A DNA stretch of 64,000 bases from Chionoecetes opilio. Its lineage: Eukaryota > Arthropoda > Malacostraca > Decapoda > Majidae. The notes under the pieces were generated by a model, which saw nothing but the letters and a program-made list of their open reading frames with translations, ran no database searches and was not told the origin of the DNA. Both the position numbers and the translations under genes were made by a program. The first letter of the stretch is position 1, and every line of letters starts with the position of its first letter. Location of the stretch: NCBI GenBank assembly GCA_016584305.1, contig JACEEZ010023407.1, positions 641,606-705,605 of the forward strand. Reading direction: 5' to 3'. Shown here in pieces: positions 43,631 to 55,597 of the stretch.

Positions 43631-44472
43631 TGGTGTGAGTGGTGGTTTCACCGAGCCTGGGCCCATACTATAAAGGATTTAGTATTCGTCTTAGAACTCG
43701 CTCGAGTCTTAAATATGGCGGCCGCGTCTAAATCATTTCGCGCGCATCCTAAATCGCTAAGACTCGTCCTAATTTCGAGTTTTGGCTAGACAGGGTTGTG
43801 AGGTGTCCTAGCGAGCAAGGCGGCGGCTAAGACTCGTCACTACGGCGTACAAAATGATGGCTCCCCCCACTCCTGATAACTTTTCGTGACAGGATAGATG
43901 TACTGGACTACTTGTTGATAACCTAACTAATCAAGCGATACCGCTTGGAGCCTAGAAGGGTTTGATGTGACAACTAGTGGAGCATGTAATATAACGCGCA
44001 CTAAAAAAATACGTGCGATCAGTGCATGACAAGTCCACGAGTGTTTCTTATACTCTTTGAGGTAGTCATGTTCTCCTGCCGTGATATCAATGTATCGTGA
44101 TACAGATGGAGGCACCCCACCTAAACTGTTGATGAAGAATGGTATCATGTTGAGAATAAAGCGATTTAGAGTAGGCTCACTATTATATATAAATTTAAAA
44201 AGTTGAAATACGTCTTGATTTAATTAAGCCAATGGAACAATATCCATATAACTTATTTCTCTTCCCACTGCCGTGTCTTGATAATTTTTCTTATTTGGTC
44301 TTGCTTGAGATCATCGTTAATCTACCAAATCCCCACACCTCTACCTAACTTAACAGGTTTTGGGTGAAAGAATAGATTCTAGGGAAGTATATGTCAGCAT
44401 TATGATTCAATTGCGCAGGAGAAATTTGGAGGGTTTAACAGACCATAATGAAGAAAATCTACACTATTAACA

Positions 44473-44504
44473 GGTTAGATTGTCAGGCTCGAGATGACCT
44501 AACC
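44473..44504. repeat. Short inverted-ended motif, copy 1
   Basis: ggttagattgtcagg...gatgacctaacc; ends ggttag/ctaacc are complementary. A near copy lies at 52775-52807 (ggttagaattgtcagg...gtgacctaacc). The shared sequence is too long for chance and suggests a dispersed repeat fragment. Confidence 0.55.
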
Positions 44505-45305
44505 AAACGGTAAATATTTCCGCAGGAGTTGGCGTGGTTGGCGGTGGCCAACCACCCGGACAATCGCGCACCATCAAATTAGTTTTTTTTAACCTAAATA
44601 ACTCACCTATACCTTTCAAATCTACCCTAAAGCTTAACCGAACCTAAACCAACCTTAACATAACCTAATCTAACCTAAACCTAACTCAGCAGTTGGTATA
44701 AGGACGATGACTTCGCGGTCGTATTCAGACACCGACTATTTTTTCCTGGTCCTTCAATAGGTGCATTTTTCTAATGGAATAGTTTTTATTTTGCGCACGC
44801 CCAATTTAAAAAAAAAAAAAATCATCACCAAATTTTATGGTACTCCATTAAAACACGTATCTCCATCAGAAAAAGCACTTAAAACTTGGCCGGGAGAACT
44901 TAGTCATGGTCTTATCGTTTTTACTGACCTAACCTAACCCTTTAGTTTTAATGAACCAAACTAACCTGGAAAATCTTAAAAACAAGGTCTTCCACGCTAA
45001 GCTGAACACAATGTCTGCTCTACGTATTTATACTTACTGTCTTTAAGACGTCTGTTTATATTTTAATGAGTGCCGATCCTATACTTGTCTACATGGCCGA
45101 TATTATTTTGAGCGATCTTCAGCGATGTTATATTATTTAGTTTTGGTTGCCGGGTCCCGGAAGATGCCAGTAGAAGAGGCCGTACCGAACGCCGTGTGAA
45201 AACGCGCATATTTTTTGCCACCACTACGGCTCTTTTGGTAGCAAAATACCAAAATGCCGCAAAAGTCTGTGTGACACGGCCTTTAGTTAGTTAGGGCAGG
45301 TCCAG

Positions 45306-45356
45306 GTAGGTTAGGGTTAGGTTGGGTTAGGTTTAGGTTACGTTAGGTTAGGTTAG
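45306..45356. repeat. Degenerate (TTAGG)n, plus orientation
   Basis: Eight or so ttagg words with extra G/T bases. Matches the arthropod telomere unit in form. Confidence 0.65.
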
Positions 45357-45448
45357 TGCACAGCACAGGGCTCGAAGAGGGGTTCTAGTTAGGTCTGTAG
45401 AGTTTGTCATCTTTAAGATAGAGGCTCAATCTCTATCTTCTTCTTATG

Positions 45449-45865
45449 GCCCACAAGCTTGGGCCATGGTGTAAACCTTGGGTTTTTTGGGTGGGGAGCA
45501 CACACATAAGGGAATATGGCCCCCCCAAAAAAAAAAATCATTAAACTAGGGAAATTTCCTAGTTTTCATGGACTTTCTCGGGGAAATATTTCCCTTATAT
45601 GTGTGCTCTTCCCCCACAAAAGGAGCACACTCATAAGGGAAATATGACTCGCCACAAAAAAAATCCCTAACTAGGGAAAATTTCCCTAGTACATAGACTT
45701 AATCGGGGTATATATTTCCCCGATAAAGTTGCATGACTAGTGAATATCCCTATTTAGGGATTTTTTTGGGGGGGCCTATTCCCCTTATGTGTATGCTCCC
45801 CCACCTAAAAACCAAAAAACCCCGGTTTCCCACCATGTCCCCAGCTGTTGGCTATAAGAAGAAGA
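45449..45865. repeat. Large nested palindrome, about 410 bp
   Basis: Outer arms: cttcttatggcccacaagct at the left and its degenerate complement (agctgttggctataagaag) at the right. Inner arms: ggagcacacacataaggga and tccccttatgtgtatgctcc. A second internal pair (45590-45640: tgtgtgctc/gagcacac) makes four half-sites. Repeated ctagggaaatttccctag words sit inside. No coding content. Confidence 0.8.
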
Positions 45866-46589
45866 TCAGAGGGTGGAGCCTTTGTTCTTAAGATTACCCC
45901 TAACCTAACCACAAAGTATATCTAGCCTAACAGTATAGGTTTCATTAAAAGCCTATAAGACTCTGACAAACTACTCTTTTTCCCGCCAAGTTTTTAGGTG
46001 CTTTTTTCTGATGGAGTATTGGTTATTAATGGAAGGGTACCATAATATTCGGTGATAGTTTTTTTGTTTTGTTTTTAAACCTGGGCCTTGTTGCGCAGGA
46101 TAAAACTATCTCCGGTAATATGGGCGAGAAGGTTCGCGTCGTTTACAGAGACACCGACTATTTTTTTCTTGTCCTACAATAGGTGCTTGCTCTAATGGAG
46201 ATAGTTTTGACCTTTTGCGCAAAACAAAAATAAAAAAAAAAAAAAAAACAAAAAACAAAAAAAAAAAAATTAACCTACTTATAGGTTTAATGAAACTACC
46301 TAACTGTATGGGTTTAATGAAACCTACACCTAACCATATAGGAATTTTAATGAACCTAACCTAACCTTAACCCCAATATACTTTTTTTTAATTCTTTTTT
46401 TTATGGTGTGCGCAAATAAACTCTTCGTAGAACAATGAACTGTAAACTTTGGAAGAAGCCTTCACCCCTATCTTTTTTTTCTCCCCCTAAGCCAACAAGC
46501 CTGGGAACTGGCGGGAATACGGGTTTTGGGTGGGGGAAGCAAATATAGTGATTTATTGCTCCCAAAAAAATCTCAAAGTCACTATATGT

Positions 46590-46975
46590 AAAAATCTAAC
46601 CTACCTAACCTTAACCACAAAGTATAAACCTAACTAACCTTAACGTCACAAAAGTATACCTAACCTACCTAACCTTAACCACAAAGTATACCTAACCTAA
46701 CTAAACCTTAACCACAAAGTATACCTACCGAACCTAACTTAACCTAACCACAAAGTATACCTAACCTAACCTAACCACAAAGTATACTCTACTTAAACCC
46801 AAGTAATACCTAACTAACCTAACCTAACCTACCACAAACAGTATACCTAACCTAACCTACCTAACCACAAGATACCTAACCTAACCTAAGCCTTAACCAC
46901 AAAAAAAAGTATACCTAACCTAACCTAACCTAACCTTAACCACAAGTTATCCTAACCTAACCTAACTAACTGGAC
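46590..46975. repeat. Degenerate (CCTAA)n with accacaaagtatac spacer
   Basis: Runs of two to four cctaa words alternate with accacaaagtata, about ten cycles. CCTAA is the complement of the TTAGG arthropod telomere unit. The regular spacer makes this a higher-order satellite rather than plain telomere. Confidence 0.75.
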
Positions 46976-47165
46976 CTTAGAAATTTTTTGTGAGGCACCT
47001 CATATTTCATAGCGGCCAGTGTGGTTATCCAGGCTTAGCGCAACACGCCGGAACCTTTACAGATGTGAGAAGTCAATAACATACCAATAAGTGCGGTAGT
47101 TCATTTCAGTCAAAGCCGGAATGAGGAGCTCCAAAGTATTTTCCCAAGCACCTATTGTAGCCTTA

Positions 47166-47851
47166 AGAAAAAAATAGTCGGTGTCTCTGAAAACGACCGC
47201 GAAACTCCTCCATATAACCCTATCTCCATTAGAAAGAACCTATTGTGGCCGAGGAAAAATAGTCGTGTCTTGAAACTCCGGAGAAGTCCTCGTCCATTAT
47301 AACCGGCAGTCCTTGACGCTCTCTCGCTATGGAAGGCGGCGGCGGCGAAAAAAAAAAAAATTCAAAAAAATGTGGTTGGGGCGATGGCCTTTCAGGCATC
47401 TGCCTTGCTCTTCCGCCGTCATCTTGGCATGGACAATTCCCCTCGCAAGCGACATAGGACATTTTTTCCTTGCTTGAAAGAGCTGGCCAAGGATGAAAGT
47501 CTTGTCCTGAAAATATTATCTTTTCTCGTCGTAGAGCGAAGAATGGGTCAATGTTTGTGTCTTTTGAACGGACGTTGCATATCTTGTACATTTTCTTATG
47601 ATGATCATTCGTTGTAGTCCTTCAGCACTTTATCATAGAATATTAATCTGTTTTTTTTATATGTGTATACCTTTCTGAATGACTCTTAGTAGTGTATTTC
47701 ATGAATCCCAATTGGACTCTGCTAATGTAGCGCTCAGCGCTTCGTCCTAATCCGGCGTCTTAGGACGCGTCTTAGACTTTCCTCGAACCTTAAGACGCAG
47801 GGTAGGACGATCCTTCAGGTCGAATCCTAAATCTTTCATAATGTATGGGCC
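47166..47851. repeat. Dispersed element, copy 2 (longer form)
   Basis: Homologous to 40672-41197, with an extra segment around 47340-47420 (A run, gcggcggcggcg). Right terminus gtatgggcc at 47851. Many single-base gains and losses relative to copy 1. Confidence 0.65.
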
Positions 47852-50639
47852 TAGGGCTCTCTCGCATTCAAATACCAAATCATTTAATAAAATTTTCTAC
47901 TTTAATGCTGATGGGGATTATGTATTTCCTTAAATTGCTAGAATATGATTCATAAATAAATGAAATATTATGCTCTTGAGCCTCTTGGGAACTTAAATAA
48001 TCCAACTAATATTCTGGACATACTGTACTAAGCCAGAAAGAAAGAATAGAATAACCACATTTCCCAAATGTTCGAGTCCAAAAACTCATGCAATCATTGA
48101 TTTCTTGAACCTTTGAAACGTCGAAAAACCGTAAGTCGGCGAACTTTACCGTCTACTTTTTTTTTTTTAGCTCTGGCTCATTTGCGTTTCAGCGTCCGTG
48201 TCCTTACTTCTTTCTTGCCGTCGGTTTAACTTCGTTTTCTTTAAACCTTCATATAATAATATGCATTTTAGCGATCGAATAACACTTTTTTTCAGAAGCC
48301 GTCAAAGTCCCAAATCAGAGTGAATGTCCCCAATGTCCCCATCAGTGCCCCGGAAATCCCCAATCTAGGACAAATCCCCGATCTGGCATCCCTGTAACTG
48401 GCGCTGATGTTCGCGACAATGCATCGAGACTGGCCCCCCGTCGCATTCGTCGTTCCTTTGGCTGGGGGATCGAGTGGCGTCCTCGGGCAGGAAATGCAAT
48501 TATTTTTAAAAGCGCGCGTTTTTTACTCAATGGGAAAGTCAGTAGCAGGGCTGACTGTGACAAAATTAATGATGAAAGTTCATTTCATTTACCGTACATA
48601 ACACGATCGATAGTCGCCACGGCAATAATGTCGCAGGGGGGCATATATTACGATTTGTCGCATCCACTACAGATCACAGCACGTGCACAGTACTTGCTTA
48701 CATTTCTACATACCACTATAGCTATAATTGTCTTCAGTGACTCATACAAGTCTGTAGGATGCTAAAATTCAAATATATTGGCGCATGGTGGACATTATGG
48801 CAGTGGCGACTAAGTTTGTTGTGAGTACATTAATTTCCCAGATGTTGTTTCAACAAGTTACGAATATTGTAATTCTTTCGTGAAATTACTTTAGTCTTAT
48901 GTCCGGCCTCATGGTGTTTCATGTCTTATCAGTGGCACGAGAAGCTCTTGTCCGTCTTCCCCGCTGATGTATTGCGCATGCGCCAGTTCCTTCCCTCACA
49001 CTGGTCCAAGTGGTCCTGCTCTCTGGGCTTCACCGATCTGGACTGTTCCAGCCGGCCTCCGCGAAAACATTCCCCCACCCCCCCCCCTTTCCCCCCCCCC
49101 CCGCCCCGGACTAGTCCATCCAGACCGGCCTAGACCGTCGCGAAAACGCGCTATTTATACACATGGATTCCTCATGGAGGGGGACACCCTCCTTACTGTG
49201 ATGATTGCCTTGGTACCCTTAACTGTGCGGCACTTGCGTGTTCTAGTGTGCCTATTCTTGGGGACCTACGTTAGCATTTTTTGTCCCGGTGTCGAGGGTC
49301 GTACGGTGCCTACCGTCTCTCCTGGCAATTGGGAGAGATATGTTTCTTCTCCCCGGGACAATGAAGGTCCATACCTTTATTGAGAGTGGTTGGCCTTCTC
49401 AACAAATATGATGTTTTAAATATTCTATTAGGTATTGCCTTTTAATACACTATTTGTTTTCTTTTATATATTTTGATTATTTATTAAAATTTTTGTTTTT
49501 TATTATTACTTTTACTGTCTCTTAGTAAGCAGGCGTCATACCCCGCAGTTGCGGCGCCTAAAACAATAAATCTATCTATCGATCTTATATATTTTGTTTC
49601 GGAAAAATGAATGAGTTTTAAAGGAGGCTAGCAATTTCATGGATGGTGATAAAAGGTGATGTAGGTAGTGGTAAGTAACAAGGAACTACACACTTGTAGG
49701 TCTCACGAACCTCTCGTAGCTTCCTTATGTTCTTAATAGTCTCCCCCTGACAAACCTGTTTAGATCAGCGGTGATCTAATAATGCCTACCTATCTAGTGT
49801 CATCAGCAAACATGAGCTGCTGTCCCTGCTATCCCGCTATCTACGTCGTTGATGTAAACAAAAAATAAATAAGTCTGGTAGTCTTTTGCGTAATCACATT
49901 TATTCCCGTAGATTACACTCGGTCGATTTAACCGTTTCAGTACATTTGTACATTTTTTTTAATCAACCTTCACTGCTTTTATTAAGTATACATTCACGTC
50001 CTTTATTACATAATGATGTGAGTATAAGCTCACCACAGAGTTATATACCTAGGAGAGCGAGTCCCGCATCCCGCTTGTATTTGTGATGGTGAACGCCCGC
50101 AGCCTAGCGCGGCGACCATCTGGCTTATCAAACCTTATTTCCCAACCAGTTCTCTGACACCACCATTTGATATTGAAGGAAACAAAACTAGGGGCCACCA
50201 TCGTCTTCCTGAAAACATTCTGCATCATATTAGCAAAATCTGCACAATATACAAAGATATACGCAAATGACGGCTAATAAAAGTAGCGCATTCAACATTT
50301 TTCAATTTTTTTTCTTTCAACCTTCCTTAGTGCTCACTATTTATCATCGTACCACTTTTCTAAAGCACGGTCCTGATGTACACGCTTTTCTGATTATGTT
50401 GGTATATGATCCGTCCCGTTTGTAACATATCTAGACCTAAAGAATATTTTGTTTCTGCCCTTCAATTATATTGTTTAACGAGAAATGCCTATTGCCTCAT
50501 CAGCGGTGACCTCACTGGACTCCCCACCCCCTGTGAAAGACCTGCTTGGATCTTTCACACTTGATTACACACGGCATATTAAAAGCTGTTCACCATCGTC
50601 GTTCAGTCTAACTTGATATACCTATAACTTCACGAGCAT
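47852..50639. other. Unassigned 2.8-kb stretch
   Basis: No gene I can support. 49075-49110 holds C homopolymers. 49400-49580 is AT-rich and ends gcggcgcctaaaacaataaa followed by tctatctatc, resembling a LINE 3' tail with a short tandem terminus. The open frame at 48967-49383 is Pro-rich at the C run and matches nothing known to me. Around 50500-50560 there are ctgcttggatctttcac-type words only. Confidence 0.3.
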
Positions 50640-52040
50640 GTTTTTCTTGTTGATCCAGTATGAGTTGTTAAGTTTTTTATGGTCACTTTCTCTTCCGCTG
50701 AAGGTTCAGTGTTTTCAGTAGGTTGTGCTTCTGCAACCGTTTCACTAACTGTCTGAGACAGAGTGATTCTGCTTGGACGAACCTTTCTTTTGAAGTTGCT
50801 GTAGATAGTTTTTCATATGGGAATGCGGAACAGTTGTCTAACACCCAAATGTTTGGCATCTTCAGCCCAAGTGTAGCAAATCGATGACATTACAGACAAG
50901 CAATTGTTGACATAGAAGTCACAGCTTTTTGACATCATATACTAGTAGATCATGGCATATTGCCATTACTGTTGAGTTAGTCCTGGACTAAGAAGAATAC
51001 ACATGACCACACTGAATGTCATGAAATGATTAATAAAACTGATGGAGGGATTCCTTTCATCACATCATTTCCAGTTACATAAGAACTGGCAAAATTCAGT
51101 AGCTTTCCACCAGCTGTGTCTTCTGCCATACTGCATGCGTTTTTCTTGCAAATATTGTTGGAAATGAACTCTAACATTTATTAGTCGCTGGCTAATGTGT
51201 TGTCCATTCCACCTGACCTGCTGTTAATGGAACCCAGAGTTCCTTTGATTAATATATAAGTTTCCTTTTCATAACACGAAGGCACGCTCATGTGTATATA
51301 ATCCACATGGAAAAATCTAATCATATATATTGGCAAGTCACAGAAATGGGATCTGTGCATGAATGATGGTCTTGCAATTTGATTGCTCCTGAACATCATT
51401 CTTCAGAAATTTTTTGTTATCCCCTGTGGATAAGTCATCTTTCTTATCCATACCCTTTCAGAGTACAGTGGTCACACCATAATATCCTGAATGTAAATTT
51501 ATTGATTTTACTAAGGCCTTAGCTGGAGCATCACTGATGGATACAACTCAGGTGTAACAGTGTTAAATTCTGTTTGCCATTTTGAAAACCATGTGCAAAA
51601 TTTGTTTCATGTCTTTCAATGTATCAAGAAGAAATCATTCTTATCTGTCTTTGAATTTCCCTAGGCACGAGCACTGGAAACACTGTTACGTGGTTACAAA
51701 TTCTTTATTGTGGCAAAGGACTGGCCAGAGAGCATCATTTGTACTTTTAAATAGATGGTAATCACCATCACTATATAAAGCTAGTTTTCAAGTCAACACA
51801 GTGCCGTTAAACTTGAAGGATATTTCTTCAATTCACAAGAAGTTGATCCATTAACCAAGGTTAGGCATAAGTCATGCCTGTATCTTTTTATGTAGTAGTA
51901 GGTACAGGCTACATGTACTGGTAAATCATGCCCAAGCATCTTAAGAAGAAGCCTCACACAGCTGATGGGTGTAACTTGGAATTTATTTAACCATGACTGT
52001 AACTGTAGCTTTAAATCTGGTGTATTTCGTTTCAATCAGT
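50640..52040 (-). other. Possible decayed coding region, not recognised
   Basis: The minus strand has several protein-like stretches in changing frames: RITLSQTVSETVAEAQ, PTENTEPSAEEKVTI (about 50780-50690), FMHRSHFCDLPIYMIRFF (about 51360-51310), and TPDLKLQLQSWLNKFQV (about 52020). These look more protein-like than random AT-rich sequence, but I cannot place them in a family. Stops and frame changes occur throughout. Confidence 0.2.
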
Positions 52041-53134
52041 CTGTCTCCTCCAAATGTATAGAACACCATTTGTTTTTTTGGGGGGGGGTTTTTTTTTGTT
52101 TGTTTGTTATCTTCAGTGACACATTCTCATTAGTATGAGATGGCTCTCCAGTCTGTTGATTATTCAGACTGCTACTGATAGATAATGATTACCATTACGT
52201 GAGTAGGTGCTACATACTTTAACAGTTGTTGCGTCTGACAGCAATGGGCCAGGGTTGCATTAGTTTATTTCATGCCTTGAGTTATGTTGAGTGCAAGATT
52301 TAAAAGTAAACCTATTACTGCCTTCCACCGTCCTTTCATACTGTCACCTTCTCAGTTTTCTATCCATACTGTTTCAGCTGCTTGGTTTCTTGAATTCCCG
52401 CTGTTTTTTTTCACAAACCTACCTAAAACAACAAAAACTAAAAAGCACTACAGTGAAATGTCAAAGTACATTAATTCAATGAATATCTGTCCTCACCTCG
52501 GAAAGATATCTAGATAAGCCATGTAAATCTGGATTTGTTTGTAACAACTTTAGACCTAAAATACAATTTTGGACCAGATTTAAAACACCATATAGTTTTT
52601 TACAAAGCCTATAAAGCCTATTATATACCTATATTATATATATATATATATATATAATATATATATATATATACCTAATCTGAGATAGCCAATATATTTG
52701 ATAATCGCCATTATATTCGATGTACCATGGGACAGGGGTTTCAAAAGAGCAGAATGATAAGATACACTTGAGAAGGTTAGAATTGTCAGGTTCGCGGTGA
52801 CCTAACCGTAATATACCTGTGCCCGCATATCATGGTTGACTGGTGATATGATAGTCCCTTATTTTTCAGTTCACTCCACAAATGATCTACTGAACGATTC
52901 TTGCTACAAGACTAGAAAATGTAAGATATTACTTGGACCACAAACAGTACACATTATCTAAAAAAGAGCTTTAATACCAACATATCACCCAACTTAGTAT
53001 CAAAACACAAGAATAACTGACAAACTAAAAGAACAGAACGTGATACCAAGACATGGGAAAGGCGCTTATGGCCTGATATTTGTCAATGTTATCAGAATCC
53101 CTGTGGGATTTTTTAGTTCATGCATATTTCTTTT
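52041..53134. other. AT-rich stretch with (TA)n
   Basis: 52636-52672 is (TA)n with a central ATAATA. A G/T homopolymer junction lies at 52076-52100. The ggttag...ctaacc motif copy 2 is at 52775-52807. No gene seen, although the 3' part borders the Myb/SANT-like gene remnant. Confidence 0.4.
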
Positions 53135-53689
53135 TCAATGTCTTGCTATTGCTGGTAAAAATGCTGTGATGGATTGAGTTACATCAACTAATATGTCTCT
53201 AATACTCTCATGAACTCGTAGCATTTCTGGAGCTAGTGTTGCATCCAGACTGGCCTGCACACACCTCTAGGACGCCGTGATGAACCTCCACGGCGACTAC
53301 TGGTCTGAGGATGGTGGCTGTATGGGTGGTCATCAGCTCCCTGTGATGGTGGTTCATCTAGTACCACCACTTCCCCTGTCTGGCTGTAGGGCGAAAGAGG
53401 CTCTGGTGTTGCCATGAGAGGAGTCAAAGAAGCTGTGGCGGAGTCTGAGTAGTAGGTGCCACTAGTCCCTGGTCTTGGTGAGGCTGGGCTTACAGGTGCT
53501 GTAGTAGCATCAGTACCACCTGCCGCCGCCTCTTCATCACCAGCTGTAAATGGATGAGATATTAATAAAGTTTACCAGACTTAATTCTTGTAGAAGTGTA
53601 AGAAAGTAATGTGGGGTGTTATTGTAAGTACACCAGCATTTTGCCTTGTCAATTTCTACTAGTGCAACTTTATATGAGATGCAGTAGTT

Positions 53690-53905
53690 GAGTGTATTTA
53701 CCTAGTTGTATTTACCTAGTAGTGTTTTACAGGGCCTGAGCTACACTGGTGTTGTCCCGTCTCCGTATCTACATTTATCCCGTCTTTCTTTCAATTGGTG
53801 CACATTATGTGCCGATATCACCTCCTCGTTTAGTCTATTCCAAACTTCTACATTTCTAAGAGGGAAGCTGTACTTCTTTATGTTGTTCAGGCATTCAGTG
53901 TGACT
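53690..53905 (-). mobile_element. LINE 3' end within the intron
   Basis: The minus-strand reading FPLRNVEVWNRLNEEVISAH then VHQLKERRDKCRYGDGTTPV and a stop is the usual C-terminus of decapod CR1/jockey-like LINEs (VWN.L...FK..LD.Y). The 3' UTR ends in gtatttacctagt tandem copies (53695-53725), a short repeated tail in place of poly(A). It lies in the intron between exons 2 and 3 of the Myb/SANT-like gene. Confidence 0.75.
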
Positions 53906-53944
53906 GGAAACAGGAGATGCTGTATCAACAAATTTTTCTATGTA

Positions 53945-54410
53945 CAGTAAACCCTCACTATAAGCCCCAATTGGAAGGAAGGGGGTGAAGTTATATCCGA
54001 AAGTTTGTTATATCCGAGGGATCCAAACTTTTTATATATAACAAAATTCATTATATGATGTTAAAGTTCGCAATTTTCAACCATTTCCGTGTATATTGAA
54101 GTTTGTTTGCTAAACTAAAAGAAAATACAGGGAAACTACAACAATATGTGGTGAGGCACGGGAGAACGTGAGAGGTGTTTACAATCGGGCAGACCAAACC
54201 AGACTGCCGATCGGCAGCAGCCGTGCACCGCCCGGTCGGCTTTGTTTTCACTGCCACCGTCCGACCTGCGTGTACATGTTTGGCCGGCCCACCACCGAAC
54301 AAAACCCCGCATTTACCAAATTCATTCGGTAAATCCCCTCATATATCGGACTGGCAGAAAAAGTTTGTTAAAGCCGAAATATAGAGGTCCGTAAAAGCGA
54401 GGGTTTACTG
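53945..54410. mobile_element. pogo/Tigger-like MITE, 466 bp
   Basis: Ends are CAGTAAACCCTC(A/G)CT inverted repeats, with TA on both outer sides (53943-53944 and 54411-54412), the mariner/pogo-type duplication. A GC-rich centre and no transposase. It lies inside the same intron as the LINE tail. Confidence 0.85.
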
Positions 54411-55597
54411 TACTAACATACAGTACTAAGGGCTGATATTTAATTACCACTGTGTAAAACAATGAACACTATGGGAAACTAATTGTAATTTTTTACATAT
54501 TGTACATATGAAGCCAGGTTTAGGGATGTGGCGACCCAATCACCCATTGCCTCATGCAGTGCAATCAACCTAAACATAGTCTGGGTAGGGGGGACAATTA
54601 AGAGATGTCTTCTCATGTAGCCCCTGCATGACATAGAAGGCAACTTAATGGGTGAGAGAGTGGAGGATGCAGTTGCAAAACTCCTTCATTTTCCCTGAAC
54701 ACTACAATAGTGTCCTGATACTAAGCTGTAGTGAGCTGGCTGCAGCCTGCTCTGGTGAGGGCAGTTGCTTCCCTGCAGCCTAAGGGTTATGCACAGACAG
54801 CTGTACAGGGTTTTAACAACAATAAAATCAACATACTAGCAAGACCAGGGTCACGGAGTCCAGGAAGACCAGCTACTTGTATTTCCTTTATGACACCCAG
54901 CATGGCCTCTTCTACGGGGTTCAGTGGTTTGACATCACTCGTTCCACCACCTGAAGTGTCATATATTGCAAATCAACATTAACGTTAGGTACATCAGTAC
55001 TAGTCCTTTTGGGAATATTTTTTGCTGACTAAATACGTATGAAGTGATACGATACGTGATGGATATAGAAAAATCAACTTAAGACAAATTATGTCATGCA
55101 GAGTAGCCCTAAATCTATAACAATACAATAAATCTATAGATTAATACAACTAAACTATTAGTACACTAACAAAACAAAACGTTAAGTGAATAAACATAAC
55201 ATTACCTAACCTATTGTAGGCAGAGCAATTTTGACTTATGGGATTATCATAAATAGTTTCCCTTCACACGAGTAAACAAATCTTCTTACCAGTCTTCAGC
55301 TGTTCCCGTTTCAAGGCAGCAGACTTCTTCTTCACCACTGACTTAAAGTCTGCAAACTTTTTCTTTATTTCTTCACGCTGCCTCATCACACGGGATACAG
55401 CATTGACGGCACGAGAAATCTCATCCCATGCTGCTTTTTTTCTCTCCGCAGTCACCTAATGGCTGAACTTCTCCCTCAGGATAGCCTCTCTGTCCAACCA
55501 ACCCTGTAACCAAAACAGATTGTAAGATTTTAGAGTTTATAAATTCCTGCAAGAAGCAGAGATGAAATAATTAGGTCTCCCAGGGGAAATTTGAAAA

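Larger units (their letters stand above)
43659..47851. mobile_element. Candidate composite element with GGGCCCATAC-type inverted ends
   Basis: The left end (43659: gggcccatactataaagga) and right end (complement of 47815-47851: ggcccatac...gatttaggattcg) are inverted copies, with a further inverted pair inside (44706-44765 versus 47150-47210, around acaccgactattttt). Total 4.2 kb. The interior contains TTAGG-like words, a 400-bp palindrome and A runs, but no recognised transposase. A target duplication is not clear. The outer ends could belong to two separate short elements. Confidence 0.45.
53135..55503 (-). pseudogene. Three-exon Myb/SANT-like (NAIF1-type) gene remnant
   Basis: Minus-strand exons fit exact splice phases. 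Exon 1 (55503-55290) follows ttacag and ends ACTG|GTAAGAAG. Exon 2 (54950-54837) follows cttcag and ends GCTA|GTATG. Exon 3 (53543-53135) follows tttacag. Exon 1 reads GWLDREAILREKFS, TAG, then VTAERKKAAWDEISRAVN and EEIKKKFADFKSVVKKK, the helical Myb/SANT-like DNA-binding domain of NAIF1/Harbinger-associated proteins. Exon 2 encodes PLNPVEEAMLGVIKEI. Exon 3 is Ser/Pro/Gly-rich, then basic (SSRRGGSSRRPRG). A frame change near 53275 is needed to read the helical end EMLRVHESIRDILVDVTQS. The TAG in exon 1 and this shift suggest a pseudogene. An upstream first exon is not seen. Confidence 0.65.

Noticed and set aside
46590..46975. Chromosome end (true telomere)
   Set aside because: Repeats are degenerate, alternate with a spacer, and sequence continues for 17 kb on the right.
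43659..47851. Assignment to PIF/Harbinger from the GGGCCC-type ends
   Set aside because: No transposase and no clear 3-bp TWA duplication; only the first bases are suggestive.
48967..49383. 138-codon open frame as a gene
   Set aside because: It spans a C homopolymer, shows Pro-rich composition there, has no recognised domain, and an overlapping frame is equally open.
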